Below are positions 1 to 8,101 of a stretch of 64,000 bases of DNA, one piece after another. The notes under the pieces are model-generated. The model searched no databases, was not told where the DNA came from, and worked only from the letters and a program-made list of their open reading frames with translations. Position 1 is the stretch's first letter. Every line of letters starts with the position of its first letter. Source of the DNA: Dehalococcoidia bacterium (GTDB lineage Bacteria > Chloroflexota > Dehalococcoidia > Lucifugimonadales > Lucifugimonadaceae); NCBI GenBank assembly GCA_009693115.1, contig SHXW01000012.1, forward strand, positions 1 to 64,000, given 5' to 3'. The translations under genes and the position numbers were made by a program.

Positions 1-51
1 AGCGCCGTCGATCTCGGTTCGGTAATGACCGCAAACGTCTCAATCACCTGA

Positions 52-735
52 TCATGACGCACCCGCCCCCACGATGGGGCCGTCAAGTTCAGCGACGGCC
101 CTCCCATCCTGACGCACCCGGCGGCGCAGCGTCGCCTCCGACACCTTCAAGGCCCTGGCAGCAGCCCGGATGCTCCCATGCTCGGCAATTACCCTCCCGG
201 CGCGCTCAGATGACAGGGGGAGCCGTCTGGGGCCGGGGCGCTTACCCTCAAGCTTCGCCCGGTGCAGGCCGTCCATGACGCGGCTGCGTATGGTCGCCCT
301 TTCCAACTCGGCCCAGACCATGCTCATCTGGATCATGGCCCTGCCGATGGGTGTCCCCGTGTCGAACATGCGCTCATGGAGCGGTACGAACCTCACGCCC
401 AGCGCCTCAAGCTCCTGGAGGGTCAGGGCACCGTCCAGGACTGACCTGAAGGCCCGGTCGATGCGGAGGACGGCCACAACCTTGACGCGGCCGCGCCGGA
501 CGGCCTTCATCATGTCCTGCCAGGCCGGGCGGTTCAGGTCCTTGCCGCTCGCGTGGTCCACGTACTCGACAAATTCCACACCGATTTCTGCGGCATAGGC
601 CCGGAGCTGGACGAGCTGCGTCTCCGGATTCTGGTCCTTGTCGCGGGTGGACACGCGGGCGTAGAGGGCGACGCGAAGCGCTCTTTGCGATGACGGGAAC
701 TCAACCAAGCTAACCGGTCTCCGGGCGCTGCTCAT
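52..735 (-). CDS. Serine recombinase (resolvase/invertase family)
   Basis: A 227-residue small serine recombinase. The N-terminal resolvase domain begins with ALYARVSTRDKDQ, which carries the nucleophilic Ser in the usual YxRVS context. A conserved arginine segment (VLRIDRAFRS) and an ERATIRSRVMDGLHRAK dimer-helix region follow. The C-terminus has a Hin-like helix-turn-helix (about residues 175-210, GSIRAAARALKVSEATLRRR). I chose the ATG at 735, just before the domain; the frame stays open upstream but runs into the neighbouring gene. Its start overlaps the end of the upstream membrane-protein gene by 26 bp, so the two are probably co-transcribed. It likely acts in DNA inversion or resolution on the integrated element. 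Confidence 0.88.
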   Translation of the reverse strand: MSSARRPVSLVEFPSSQRALRVALYARVSTRDKDQNPETQLVQLRAYAAEIGVEFVEYVDHASGKDLNRPAWQDMMKAVRRGRVKVVAVLRIDRAFRSVLDGALTLQELEALGVRFVPLHERMFDTGTPIGRAMIQMSMVWAELERATIRSRVMDGLHRAKLEGKRPGPRRLPLSSERAGRVIAEHGSIRAAARALKVSEATLRRRVRQDGRAVAELDGPIVGAGAS

Positions 736-1495
736 CAGGTGGCCTGCGCCTTCCCCGCGCTTTCTTCCGGCGCTCGGCTTCACGTTCCTCAAGTTGGCGG
801 TGCAGTTCTTTCCTGAGGTGTCCCTCGGCCTCGTCGTCTGCAGCAACGTGAACCGGCACATAACCCGACGGCTTCCTCTTCCGCCGCCGCAACCGGTAGC
901 GGACCATGCCGTGGTAGGCGGCGAGCCATGGGGTCGAGAGGCCAGCGACGATGGCAGCGATCAGCCACGCGTCCCCAAGACCGGGCACCACCAAACCGGC
1001 AGACATCGCAGCGGCCCCGACAAAGAGCGCGCTGCCTGAAATCCGCCCAGCAAGGGCCAGCCGCGCTGACCATGGGTCAGGCGACGAAAGACCGTTGAGA
1101 GTCATGAACACGCCGCTGGCCGTGACCGCCAGCAGCACCGCGGTCGCCGTGACCGCCACTAAGCCTCCCGCCTCTACCGGCGTGCCAGAGTCCCGCGGCC
1201 AGTAGCCGAGCCAGGCCGTCACTCCACCCACAACGATCACCAAGAGGAAAACGGTTTGCCCCGTCAGTGGCCTCGACCAGGCTTTCCGCTCCCGGACATG
1301 AGTGCGGAGGTGACCGCGCACCGCCTGTCGGCCCGAATAATCTTTTCGGTCTGTAAGCCAGCCGCACTTCCAGCACGCGTAACCACCGGGGAGATACCGT
1401 TCATCCTCTTTGAGGAAGGCAGGGAGCGCATGGCTGGGATAGTGTTTGAGTCCCCGCCAGACGAGCTTCCCGAACCGGACTCCTACACCGAACAT
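710..1495 (-). CDS. Hypothetical membrane protein with C2H2-like zinc motif
   Basis: 261 residues, family not recognised. The N-terminal 80 residues are soluble and contain CWKC followed about 17 residues later by HLRTH, a C-x2-C...H-x3-H arrangement that could bind zinc. Next come about four hydrophobic segments (VFLLVIVVGGVTAWLGYW; VAVTATAVLLAVTASGVFM; ISGSALFVGAAAMSAGLVV; AWLIAAIVAGLSTPWLAAY). The tail is very basic and charged (RLRRRKRKPSGY, then Lys/Arg/Glu-rich) and should be cytoplasmic. It lies upstream of, and overlaps, the serine recombinase, so it is probably cargo of the same mobile element. Function unknown. Confidence 0.6.
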   Translation of the reverse strand: MFGVGVRFGKLVWRGLKHYPSHALPAFLKEDERYLPGGYACWKCGWLTDRKDYSGRQAVRGHLRTHVRERKAWSRPLTGQTVFLLVIVVGGVTAWLGYWPRDSGTPVEAGGLVAVTATAVLLAVTASGVFMTLNGLSSPDPWSARLALAGRISGSALFVGAAAMSAGLVVPGLGDAWLIAAIVAGLSTPWLAAYHGMVRYRLRRRKRKPSGYVPVHVAADDEAEGHLRKELHRQLEEREAERRKKARGRRRPPDEQRPETG

Positions 1496-1739
1496 CGTTC
1501 TATCCCTCCGCTACGCCCACAATTGCGCCGATCCATACGCGAGCGCGGAACTGCGTGCGCGGGGGCGCGCTCGCGCACCCGCCCGTAAGGCACATGCCTA
1601 AGTGCACGCTTAGGGCGGGCCTCAGGCCCAGGCATAAGACATTGCCGGACCCGCCAAGCAGCGCGGCACGGGACGCTACCGAAACAGGGGTCTCGCGACC
1701 CGCCGTCAAAGCCTTCCCGAGACACCCAATACGACCCGG

Positions 1740-1967
1740 CTACCGTCTGCCGCGCGAGCGCGGCTCACCGGATTCCTCGTCTCCGTCACCGTCCTCCTCC
1801 ACCACGTTGTCATCCTCGTCTTCGTCCTCTTGTTCCTCGTCCAGGTCCACAGCCGCGCCGCACGCTGGGCACGAAATCTCAGCGTCGTCATCGATGCCGT
1901 CCCCACGAAGCTTGAAGAGCGCGTCGCACTCCTCGCAGGTGTATCCGACCCAAGTTGCCGTCGCCAT
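1740..1967 (-). CDS. Small acidic zinc-ribbon protein
   Basis: 75 residues starting MATATWVGYTCEECD. The first half holds two knuckles, CEEC and CPAC, spaced like a zinc ribbon. The second half is an extremely acidic Asp/Glu run (from about residue 40) ending in a short basic tail. The start is the ATG at 1967, which has AGAGG about 8 bp upstream on the minus strand; a longer reading to 2078 has no zinc-ribbon-like sequence and no ribosome binding site. Such proteins usually mediate protein or nucleic-acid contacts. It is probably element cargo; function unknown. Confidence 0.6.
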   Translation of the reverse strand: MATATWVGYTCEECDALFKLRGDGIDDDAEISCPACGAAVDLDEEQEDEDEDDNVVEEDGDGDEESGEPRSRGRR

Positions 1968-2332
1968 CTCGTCTACCTCTTGGCTGAAGCCAGCCGGTTG
2001 CGCTATGTTCTGGTCATGGCACTGCGACTGCAGACCGCTGTTAGGTTCGCACCCCGAAAAACCAGCGAGAAATTGCACGGGCGCGAGACCCGGCGAGTAC
2101 TGCTAATACCTCTCTTCCAATCTCCACGGGAGCATCTCCTCTCGTGCGTGAGAGACGCCCCACTCGGTTTAGACCCGGCTGGGGCGTCGCTGTCTCACGC
2201 TCAAAGTGAATTTGCGATTCGTGCGGGCTGCCATCAGGACCCGCCCACTCAGTTCGACGATGGCGACAAATGGTCAGGCGGCCAGCGCGTCTCGGTCCTT
2301 CGCAAGCGCGGCCGGTTTGATCATGAGCAGCG
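1968..2332. other. Intergenic stretch with an imperfect hairpin
   Basis: About 365 bp without a convincing gene; the ORFs here have shadow-like composition. The main structure is an imperfect inverted repeat at 2147-2199. The arm CGTGAGAGACGCCCCA pairs with the reverse complement of the 2180-2199 arm, apart from a 4-base bulge. It sits downstream of the excisionase-like gene (minus strand) and may terminate its transcript. Confidence 0.5.
2147..2199 (-). terminator. Imperfect hairpin, possible terminator
   Basis: The arms at 2147-2162 and 2180-2199 can form a stem of about 16 bp with one 4-nt bulge and a 17-nt loop. No strong T-run follows on either strand, so the terminator role is inferred only from its position behind the minus-strand HTH gene. 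Confidence 0.35.
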
Positions 2333-2536
2333 CTACAGCGCTCCTTCGGAAGTCTGCGCCGCGTCGCATAGTCGACGGACATACGCTTCCAACGCGGCTA
2401 CTGGAATCCTGCGTGAACGGTTTATCCGTACCGACTCGATCTGCCTTGCCGTAAGCAACTCGTAGAGCATCGATCTCCCGATCCTTAGCCGGTCTGCCGC
2501 CTCTTCCGGGGTTAGCAGAAGCACTTCGCTTTTCAC
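2333..2536 (-). CDS. Excisionase-family HTH DNA-binding protein
   Basis: 67 residues in the MerR-like excisionase (HTH_17) fold. The signature is TPEEAADRLRIGRSMLYELL followed by VRINRSRRIPVAALEAYV, a helix-turn-helix and a wing ending in the typical recognition Arg-Ile-Pro. A strong AAGGTGAAA-type purine-rich site precedes the ATG. It is divergent from the plus-strand ORF and the tyrosine integrase at 3576, as expected for a recombination directionality factor of this element. It could alternatively act only as a repressor of the divergent promoter. Confidence 0.8.
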   Translation of the reverse strand: MKSEVLLLTPEEAADRLRIGRSMLYELLTARQIESVRINRSRRIPVAALEAYVRRLCDAAQTSEGAL

Positions 2537-2599
2537 CTTTCACCTCCTGGTCCGCAGTACTCCGCGCGGACGACCACGATATTGTGATAGCCTGAATGT

Positions 2600-2627
2600 A
2601 TAAGATGCGCCGCATAAGATATGGCGC
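2600..2627. promoter_or_regulatory. Direct repeat in divergent intergenic region (possible operator)
   Basis: Two adjacent 14-bp units each begin ATAAGAT (2600-2613 and 2614-2627) and match at 11 of 14 positions. They lie between the divergently read excisionase-like gene and the 2663-3589 ORF. Position and tandem spacing suggest a binding site for the HTH protein; no experiment or family rule confirms this. Confidence 0.35.
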
Positions 2628-2662
2628 TTGTATTCTGGGATTAGCACCGATTGGAGAGCCGC

Positions 2663-3589
2663 GTGTCAGCCAAAGGAACATCCTGGGGCAAGAAGAACGA
2701 GTGGTTGCGCGTAATTACAACTGGCCTTCAACGCCTTGGCGGAGCGGAGGCCACGCTGCCTGAACTCTTGCTTTGGCTCAGATCAGAAGAAGGCCGAAAG
2801 CTCTGGCCGAAGCGCCCTGAGCCTCTGCCGGAAGGGACCGTCAAGAACTACCTGACGCTCGCTCGGCGGGCTTTTGGAACACCGGACGGACCTTGGAGTA
2901 TCGGGCAGACCATCAGCGGAAAGCACTTCATCGACCCCCTGCATCTTGACGTTGTATTGCACGTCGCCAAGCTGGCCCGGGCCTGGGGGCGTCCCCTCAC
3001 GACCCGTCAGGCTTGCTGGGTCGCTAGGCTGACTCCCATCATTCAGACATCAGGCAATGAACTGACAGACGAATCCCTCGCGATGCACCACTACGGGCTG
3101 GCGATGTACTACGCGGCGCGGGAACAACTCATGGCGATCGCGAACGGGGCCGAAACATTCGACACGTCAGACATCGATCCCTATCTGATGTTCGCGTCGG
3201 GTTTTGGGGTTGACCGAGCCAAGGCAGAAGAAGCGGGAATGGCTCTTGAGATGGCCTTGAAACTCCATGCCCCAGCCGCCGCCCTTGGCGATGAACTCAC
3301 CGATCCTCGCGCTAGCGGCTGGATATACACACGCGAAGTGCAGCACCTTCGCTCCCTTGCTGACTCAGGCGTTCCGAAGGAGCAGCGAATCGCCACCTGG
3401 CCCGTGGGGAAGAGCGTGGATTTCAACCTCGGGCTGCAGGGCATCGCATCGCAGCCGGGCTTCAACAAGCTTTCTCCAAAGCGACAAACCGAGTTAGTAA
3501 AGGAGCTACGACTCGCCGTGGACGTCAAAGATTGGGGCACCTACCGCAAGCTGACTGGACTCAAGGAGGTTAAAGATGCCAAAGCGTAG
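2663..3589 (+). CDS. Hypothetical element-encoded protein, possible DNA-binding N-terminus
   Basis: 308 residues with no family I recognise. The first 85 residues look winged-helix-like: a helical stretch, ATLPELLLWLRS, then EGTVKNYLTLARRAFG, where a recognition helix would lie. The rest is alpha-helical and soluble. I chose the GTG at 2663, which has GGAG 6 bp upstream; a TTG at 2651 is the alternative. Its last 14 bp overlap the integrase gene, whose Shine-Dalgarno lies inside this gene, so the two are translationally linked. That context suggests an accessory or regulatory factor of the integration module. Confidence 0.55.
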   Translation: MSAKGTSWGKKNEWLRVITTGLQRLGGAEATLPELLLWLRSEEGRKLWPKRPEPLPEGTVKNYLTLARRAFGTPDGPWSIGQTISGKHFIDPLHLDVVLHVAKLARAWGRPLTTRQACWVARLTPIIQTSGNELTDESLAMHHYGLAMYYAAREQLMAIANGAETFDTSDIDPYLMFASGFGVDRAKAEEAGMALEMALKLHAPAAALGDELTDPRASGWIYTREVQHLRSLADSGVPKEQRIATWPVGKSVDFNLGLQGIASQPGFNKLSPKRQTELVKELRLAVDVKDWGTYRKLTGLKEVKDAKA

Positions 3590-4703
3590 AGGACACGGAG
3601 AAGGTTCTATTTCGGAGCGAGCAGATGGCCGGTGGATGGCCCGTTACCGGGACACCGCGGGCAGGCGTACGACGATCTACGGCCAAACACGCGCAGAAGT
3701 GGCAGGGAAGCTCGTGGACTCGCTGAAGCAGATTCGCGACGGCGTCTATGCGCCTTCGAACGGACGGACGGTCGACAGTTTTGCGGCGCAGTGGATCGAG
3801 ACACTAAAGCAGTCCGTTCGCCCGAAGACTCTGTCCTCGTATTCCTGGGCACTCAAGGGGCACATCCTGCCCTCCCTCGGGAAGCTCAGGCTGACTGAAG
3901 TCCGACCGGCGCATGTGCAGGCCCTGTACGCCGCATGCGCTGCCAAGGGTCTGGCTCCCAAGAGCGTCCGAAACGTCCACCTTGTTTTACACGCGATGCT
4001 CCAGAGGGCTTTCGTATGGGGAGTCCTGGTTCAGAACCCGGTCGCGCGAGTCGATGCACCGAGGGTTGAACGGAAGGATCCACCGATGCTGACTTCTGCC
4101 CAAGTGAGGAGCCTCTTGGATGCCGCTCGTGGGCATCCGATGGAGGCCCTCGTAACGCTGGCGGTCACCACAGGGGCACGGAGCGGCGAAATGCTGGGCC
4201 TTCGGTGGAACAAAGTGGACTTCGAAGCTGGCACGATGGAAATTCGAGTGGCCCTCTCCCGCGTGGGTGGCGTCTATGAACTCGTTGAGCCGAAGACTGC
4301 TAGGTCTAGGCGAAGTGTCGCCGTGCCAGTTGTCGCCCTTGAGGCACTGCGACGGCACAGGGCGAGACAGACTGAACAAGCTCTCAAGCTAGGCCCGGCA
4401 TGGCAGAACGGGATGAACCTAGTCTTCACATCCGAGGTCGGGACGCCAGTGGATCACAACAATTTTCTGCGACGGGACTTCCGGCCATTGCTGAAAAAGG
4501 CGGGCCTGCCCATTGAATTGACGTTCCATGACTGCCGCCACATTGCCGCCTCATTCGCCCTGAGTCGAGGTGTGCCTATCCCTCTGGTGTCTGAGATGTT
4601 GGGGCACTCGGACCCTGCAACGACGTTGCGTGTCTACGCCCACGCCATTCCCCTATCCCAGCGTCAGTTCGCAGACGCGATGGACGCGGCGGTCGCAGGT
4701 TGA
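3576..4703 (+). CDS. int: Tyrosine recombinase / phage-type integrase
   Basis: 375 residues with the full integrase layout. An N-terminal arm-binding (AP2-like) domain has GHGEGSISERADGRWMARY. A SAM-like core-binding domain spans about residues 65-150. The catalytic domain has Arg in TTGARSGEMLGLRW, His-x-x-Arg in FHDCRHIAASF (Cys replaces the usual Leu), the GHSDPATT segment and the nucleophile Tyr in LRVYAH. AAGGAGG lies 6 bp before the ATG. It should catalyse site-specific integration and excision. It ends 126 bp before the tRNA-Pro 3' fragment, so it is almost certainly the enzyme that made that junction. Confidence 0.93.
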   Translation: MPKRRGHGEGSISERADGRWMARYRDTAGRRTTIYGQTRAEVAGKLVDSLKQIRDGVYAPSNGRTVDSFAAQWIETLKQSVRPKTLSSYSWALKGHILPSLGKLRLTEVRPAHVQALYAACAAKGLAPKSVRNVHLVLHAMLQRAFVWGVLVQNPVARVDAPRVERKDPPMLTSAQVRSLLDAARGHPMEALVTLAVTTGARSGEMLGLRWNKVDFEAGTMEIRVALSRVGGVYELVEPKTARSRRSVAVPVVALEALRRHRARQTEQALKLGPAWQNGMNLVFTSEVGTPVDHNNFLRRDFRPLLKKAGLPIELTFHDCRHIAASFALSRGVPIPLVSEMLGHSDPATTLRVYAHAIPLSQRQFADAMDAAVAG

Positions 4704-5055
4704 CACCCGATTTGACACCCAACGGCAACGGACGGCGGTGACTTCTGTCGGACTCCACCGGACTCAAGAGGCCGAGATTGAGATCATCTGCGGCCTTTGA
4801 TGGACGATGCCGGACAGTATGGGTATGATTTGGGACCAGAAGGTCGTCGGTTCGAACCCGGCCGCCCCGACCATCCCTCCGACGCCTGTCGCGTCGTGCA
4901 GGAACCATCTCAATACATCGCGAAAACCTCTCACACCGTGCGATCAGCGCGCTGGGCTTCCCCAGAGAGCAGTGGCTCTGACATGGTCGCTCAGACTGGG
5001 CCAGATTCTTGAAGACGCCTCTCTCGGACGGAGAGTTGATGACTGGGAGGCCTGC
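4704..5055. other. Island/chromosome junction region
   Basis: 352 bp between the integrase and the metallo-beta-lactamase gene. Just past the integrase stop, TTGACACCC occurs twice (4700-4708 and 4712-4720, 12-bp period) and CGGACTC repeats near 4750; these may be integrase arm sites. The tRNA-Pro 3' half at 4829-4873 follows. From about 4874 to 5055 I see only the ribosome binding site of the next gene. Confidence 0.5.
4829..4873 (+). other. Displaced 3' half of tRNA-Pro(UGG): att site of the island
   Basis: The 45 bp match the 3' half of a tRNA: a 7-nt anticodon loop TTTGGGA with UGG at 34-36 and G37, stem strand CCAGA, 5-nt variable loop AGGTC, T stem GTCGG/CCGGC around the TTCGAAC loop, acceptor strand CGCCCCG, discriminator A and encoded CCA. 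No D arm or 5' acceptor strand lies upstream. The sequence is therefore a crossover-side duplicate, not a functional tRNA. The intact tRNA-Pro copy should lie at the other island end, left of this window. Confidence 0.85.
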
Positions 5056-5901
5056 ATGTCCACAAAATTCAAGATCGGCAAATACCTCATCAGCACGGTT
5101 CAAGACCACATCAGCCCATTCCGGGACCCCGCTGTCGTGTATCCGAACGTGCCGGCCGCGGACTGGGACCCGTATCGCAGCTTCGCCCTGTTCCCGGATG
5201 GAAAGGCACAATCGCAATGGCGCGGCCATGTCATCAAACTTGCCGGAGGAGGCAAGGGGCCGGTCGTCTTGGTGGATACGGGAATGGGCCCTGGCCCGCA
5301 CGCGCATACCGGCAGGAACGGTGAATTCCTAGACAACCTGAAGGGTGAGGGCGTGCAGCCAGGCGACGTTTCGGCCGTTGTCATCACGCACACGCATGGG
5401 GACCACATTGGCTGGAATGTGACGTGGGAGGGCGGGAAGCCGAAGGCCACGTTCCCACACGCCATCTACCACATCGCGCAGGCTGACTGGGACTTTTATT
5501 CAGCACAGTCCCCGAAGAACGATGCCTTTGAAAAGCAGGTGCGGCCGCTCAAGGAACTGGGGAGGCTCAGGTTGGTCAGGGGGCAGATTGAGGTCGCTCC
5601 AGGCATCAGCACGCTGCCTACAAATGGGCACACACCGGGGCACCAGTGCGTGCTCGTACAGGCGGATGGGCAGACGGGCGTGCTGACCGGCGACCTCTTC
5701 CACAACGTGGCGCAGGTCACGGAGCAGCACTGGTGTCCGACGTTCGACTGGAACACGGATCTTTCGACAGCATCGCGCCGGTGGTTGCTGTGGCGCGCCC
5801 ATGCTGAAGGGTGGGTGGTATTCTCGGGACACCTCGGCAGCGGCAAGAGTATCGGCCGCGTCGTGGAACGCAACGGCCGCCCTGCATGGGAAGCGGTATA
5901 G
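5056..5901 (+). CDS. Metallo-beta-lactamase-fold hydrolase
   Basis: 281 residues. The HxHxDH motif THTHGDHIGW (about residues 111-120) gives four metal ligands. Further ligands are expected at the His of TNGHTPGHQ and the Asp of LTGDLFHN, and the late His in FSGHLGSG completes the dinuclear site. The layout resembles the lactonase/quorum-quenching branch (AhlD/N-acyl homoserine lactonase-like), but the substrate cannot be read from sequence. The ATG at 5056 has GGGAGG 5 bp upstream. The frame is open back to 4807 through the tRNA fragment, but that stretch is not coding. It is the first chromosomal gene after the island. Confidence 0.85.
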   Translation: MSTKFKIGKYLISTVQDHISPFRDPAVVYPNVPAADWDPYRSFALFPDGKAQSQWRGHVIKLAGGGKGPVVLVDTGMGPGPHAHTGRNGEFLDNLKGEGVQPGDVSAVVITHTHGDHIGWNVTWEGGKPKATFPHAIYHIAQADWDFYSAQSPKNDAFEKQVRPLKELGRLRLVRGQIEVAPGISTLPTNGHTPGHQCVLVQADGQTGVLTGDLFHNVAQVTEQHWCPTFDWNTDLSTASRRWLLWRAHAEGWVVFSGHLGSGKSIGRVVERNGRPAWEAV

Positions 5902-5992
5902 GCGACCCTTCACCATGACCCCCTCCCGCAATGGGAGTGGGGAAATGCGTGACTCACCCTCCCAGTTGCAGGAAACAGTTTCAGCAAGCCCT

Positions 5993-6946
5993 CTAGGTTG
6001 CGCCCTCGAAGAAGCTGCGTGGGTTCGTTACGACAAGCAACCTGATCTGGTCGTCTGTCGCGCCAAGCTCCCTCAGATAGGGCAACACGTGGCGTTTGAT
6101 GAAGCAGATGTGGTCCGGGTTGCGCTTGATACGCTCTGCGAACACGGCCTTTGGGGCGATCAGCATCGTCATCGGGTCATCGTGAGACACCATCAGGCGG
6201 TGCGTCCACCCGGCGTCCATCAACGCCTTCAGTGTCTGCGTGCGCACGCGCCAGTCCGGTACATCAGGCCGGTGCGAGGGGTAACGGTCGAACCCGACCC
6301 ATGCGCCCTTTTTCAGCAGGCCGGTCAGATAGTCGAGGTCCGTCGTGTCGTTTGAGTGGCCGATGCAGACGCGGTTCAGTTCCACGCCCTCTGACTCGAA
6401 GATGCGTATCTGCTGGTCCCCCACGCGCTCCGGAGCCCATGTGTGCGTGATGATCGGCACACGGGTCGCCTTCTGAGCACGTGCGGCTGCGCGCAGGATG
6501 ATCTCCCCCGCCTCTGTAACGCCGCCCACGTCATTAGCGACCTTGATTACTCCAGCGCGGATGCCCGTGCCCTCGATTCCTTCTTTGATCTCGCGTATGT
6601 ACAGGCGGGAGATGTCTTCCGGGTCGGCGGTGCGGAAGGCGCGCGGGATTTCGAGCCACGTCCCGGTCGCAGCGATGATGTTCACACCCGTCACGCGTGA
6701 AACGTATTCGATGAGGCGGATGTCGCGGCCCAGATCCATCGTTGTCAGGTCAACTATGGTTGAGATGCCCTCGGTCTTCGCCTCGTTCAGGCGGCGGACG
6801 GCCTCCTGCATGGCGGCCTGACGCGGGATGAAATCGGGGAACACATCCTTGATCCCTGCGGATGTGATTAGGAGGTGCTCGTGCATGAGCGTGAAGCCCA
6901 TTTTCGAGGTGTCCATTTGACCGAGGACTGTTGAAATTGTCGGCAT
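5993..6946 (-). CDS. Phosphotriesterase-family metal-dependent hydrolase
   Basis: 317 residues of the amidohydrolase-superfamily PTE branch. The binuclear metal ligands are visible: HEHL near the N-terminus, a Lys in VIKVAND (candidate carboxylated bridging Lys), His in ITHTWA, His in CIGHSND, and Asp in MVSHDDP. Family members act as lactonases, esterases or phosphotriesterases, and the length is normal. The ATG at 6946 is preferred because AGGAG lies 6 bp upstream; an ATG two codons earlier overlaps that site. The genes downstream (RraA-like, FBPA/P, HpcH aldolase) have the same orientation, so it may join a catabolic pathway for lactone-type substrates. Confidence 0.85.
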   Translation of the reverse strand: MPTISTVLGQMDTSKMGFTLMHEHLLITSAGIKDVFPDFIPRQAAMQEAVRRLNEAKTEGISTIVDLTTMDLGRDIRLIEYVSRVTGVNIIAATGTWLEIPRAFRTADPEDISRLYIREIKEGIEGTGIRAGVIKVANDVGGVTEAGEIILRAAARAQKATRVPIITHTWAPERVGDQQIRIFESEGVELNRVCIGHSNDTTDLDYLTGLLKKGAWVGFDRYPSHRPDVPDWRVRTQTLKALMDAGWTHRLMVSHDDPMTMLIAPKAVFAERIKRNPDHICFIKRHVLPYLRELGATDDQIRLLVVTNPRSFFEGAT

Positions 6947-6959
6947 GGTCATCTCCTAT

Positions 6960-6990
6960 CGCCTCTCCCACCGGGAGAGGACCATGGTGA
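6960..6990. repeat. Dispersed palindromic repeat copy
   Basis: The perfect short hairpin CCTCTCCC-ACC-GGGAGAGG (6962-6980) is followed by TGAGGG. It is one of at least ten related palindromes in intergenic gaps of this window. It lies upstream of the phosphotriesterase-family gene. Confidence 0.6.
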
Positions 6991-7019
6991 GGGCATCAGG
7001 ATCAACGCCTGGCCTGCGG

Positions 7020-7835
7020 CTACCTCGCCTTTGCCGATCGCCCGTCCTTCGCAGGACGTTTACGCGACGAAGGTGATGCAGGCACAACCGCCTTGCGGTC
7101 CTGCTTGGCCTTCCATTCGCGATACAAGCGGAAGGTCTCCTCATCCGGAGGGTAATACCTGCCTGGCGACAAATTCTCGGCGTCGAGCCTGCGCCTGATC
7201 CACTCCTCAATGTCGTCATACTCAAGCGCCTTTTGCGCGATGTCCTTCGCCACACCCCGTGGTATGACCACTACGCCATCATCATCGGCATGTATGTAAT
7301 CGCCGGGGCGCACCAGCACGCCGTCGACCGTGACGGTGCCGTTCGTCTCGTAGGGGAAGCCTATGCGCGTGCCCAGGCTGGAGGTCTTATCGAGGCCAAA
7401 CATCTTCGGCCCGTAGTCCTTGACCACGTGCATGTCGCGGATCCCGCCGTCGCAGACGAGGCCGCTCACCTGCCGCTGTTTCAGACGCAGAAACTTTATG
7501 TCGCCGCCCACGGACATGAGCTTGGTGCCCATGGATTCCATCACGATGCAATCCCCCGGCCCGGCAAGTTCAAATGCTGTGTATTCCGGAGACTGCTCGC
7601 CTCCCGGCTTCTCCGCCAGAGCGTCCGGCCGGGCCGGGACGAAGCGCACGGTCACGGCGCGGGCCACCAGCCTCTGCCCCGGCGTCAGGTTCTTGACGTT
7701 GGCCATGTAGGTGTAGCGCGGGTCGTAGCCGTTGCGCGCCAGCGTGTCCACGACTGCTGTGGAGTTGATCAGGTGGAGGGCGCGAATGGTCGCCTCGTCA
7801 ATGACGTGGGCGGGGGTGGGAGTTATCGCTGGCAT
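7020..7835 (-). CDS. RraA-like / HMG-aldolase family protein
   Basis: 271 residues of the RraA / 4-hydroxy-4-methyl-2-oxoglutarate aldolase fold. Family hallmarks are an early Asp-containing helix (NSTAVVDTLARNG), a GD-x-x-V loop, the LVCDGGIRDMHVV segment with the Arg-Asp of the metal/substrate site, and PGDYIHADDDGVVVIP. Members are divalent-metal retro-aldolases/oxaloacetate decarboxylases or RNase E inhibitors; the aldolase role fits the neighbouring aldolase genes. It carries a C-terminal extension of about 40 basic residues. The ATG at 7835 gives a normal N-terminus; 7880 is possible but no site supports it. Confidence 0.8.
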   Translation of the reverse strand: MPAITPTPAHVIDEATIRALHLINSTAVVDTLARNGYDPRYTYMANVKNLTPGQRLVARAVTVRFVPARPDALAEKPGGEQSPEYTAFELAGPGDCIVMESMGTKLMSVGGDIKFLRLKQRQVSGLVCDGGIRDMHVVKDYGPKMFGLDKTSSLGTRIGFPYETNGTVTVDGVLVRPGDYIHADDDGVVVIPRGVAKDIAQKALEYDDIEEWIRRRLDAENLSPGRYYPPDEETFRLYREWKAKQDRKAVVPASPSSRKRPAKDGRSAKAR

Positions 7836-7962
7836 GAAAGTGCTGATCCAATCATCCGGATGCAAGGTAAAGCCGCACATGGCGCGGTTGCGCAGTGCCC
7901 GGCGAGCATTCTAACGCGCCGAGACGGCGATGGCGGCAGGCAGCTCACCATCTGCGCGCAAA

Positions 7963-7997
7963 ACAACAGTGCCCCGGCTCAGCCGGGGCACTGTTGT
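7963..7997 (-). terminator. Strong perfect hairpin terminator
   Basis: The 17-bp arms (ACAACAGTGCCCCGGCT and its exact complement) are separated by one base. The hairpin lies just downstream of the minus-strand FBP aldolase/phosphatase gene, and a TTTT follows on that strand. The GGCCCCGGCT-type core recurs in the hairpin at 13193-13223. Confidence 0.7.
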
Positions 7998-8009
7998 GAT
8001 TTCACATTC

Positions 8010-8050
8010 GGCCCTGCTCTCTCTTACATGGAGAGAGCAGGGTTGAGGGG
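8010..8050. repeat. Dispersed palindromic repeat copy
   Basis: The arms CCCTGCTCTCTC / GAGAGAGCAGGG (8012-8043) are followed by TTGAGGGG. This is the same general design as the other intergenic palindromes. It lies just downstream of the FBP aldolase/phosphatase gene. Confidence 0.5.
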
Positions 8051-8101
8051 TTATGGCCCGTCCCTCACCGCTCTGAGATCAGCACTCGCAGATGGTCAAC
8101 C

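Noticed and set aside
4829-4873. Functional tRNA-Pro gene
   Set aside because: Only the 3' half is present; the upstream sequence has no D arm or 5' acceptor strand.
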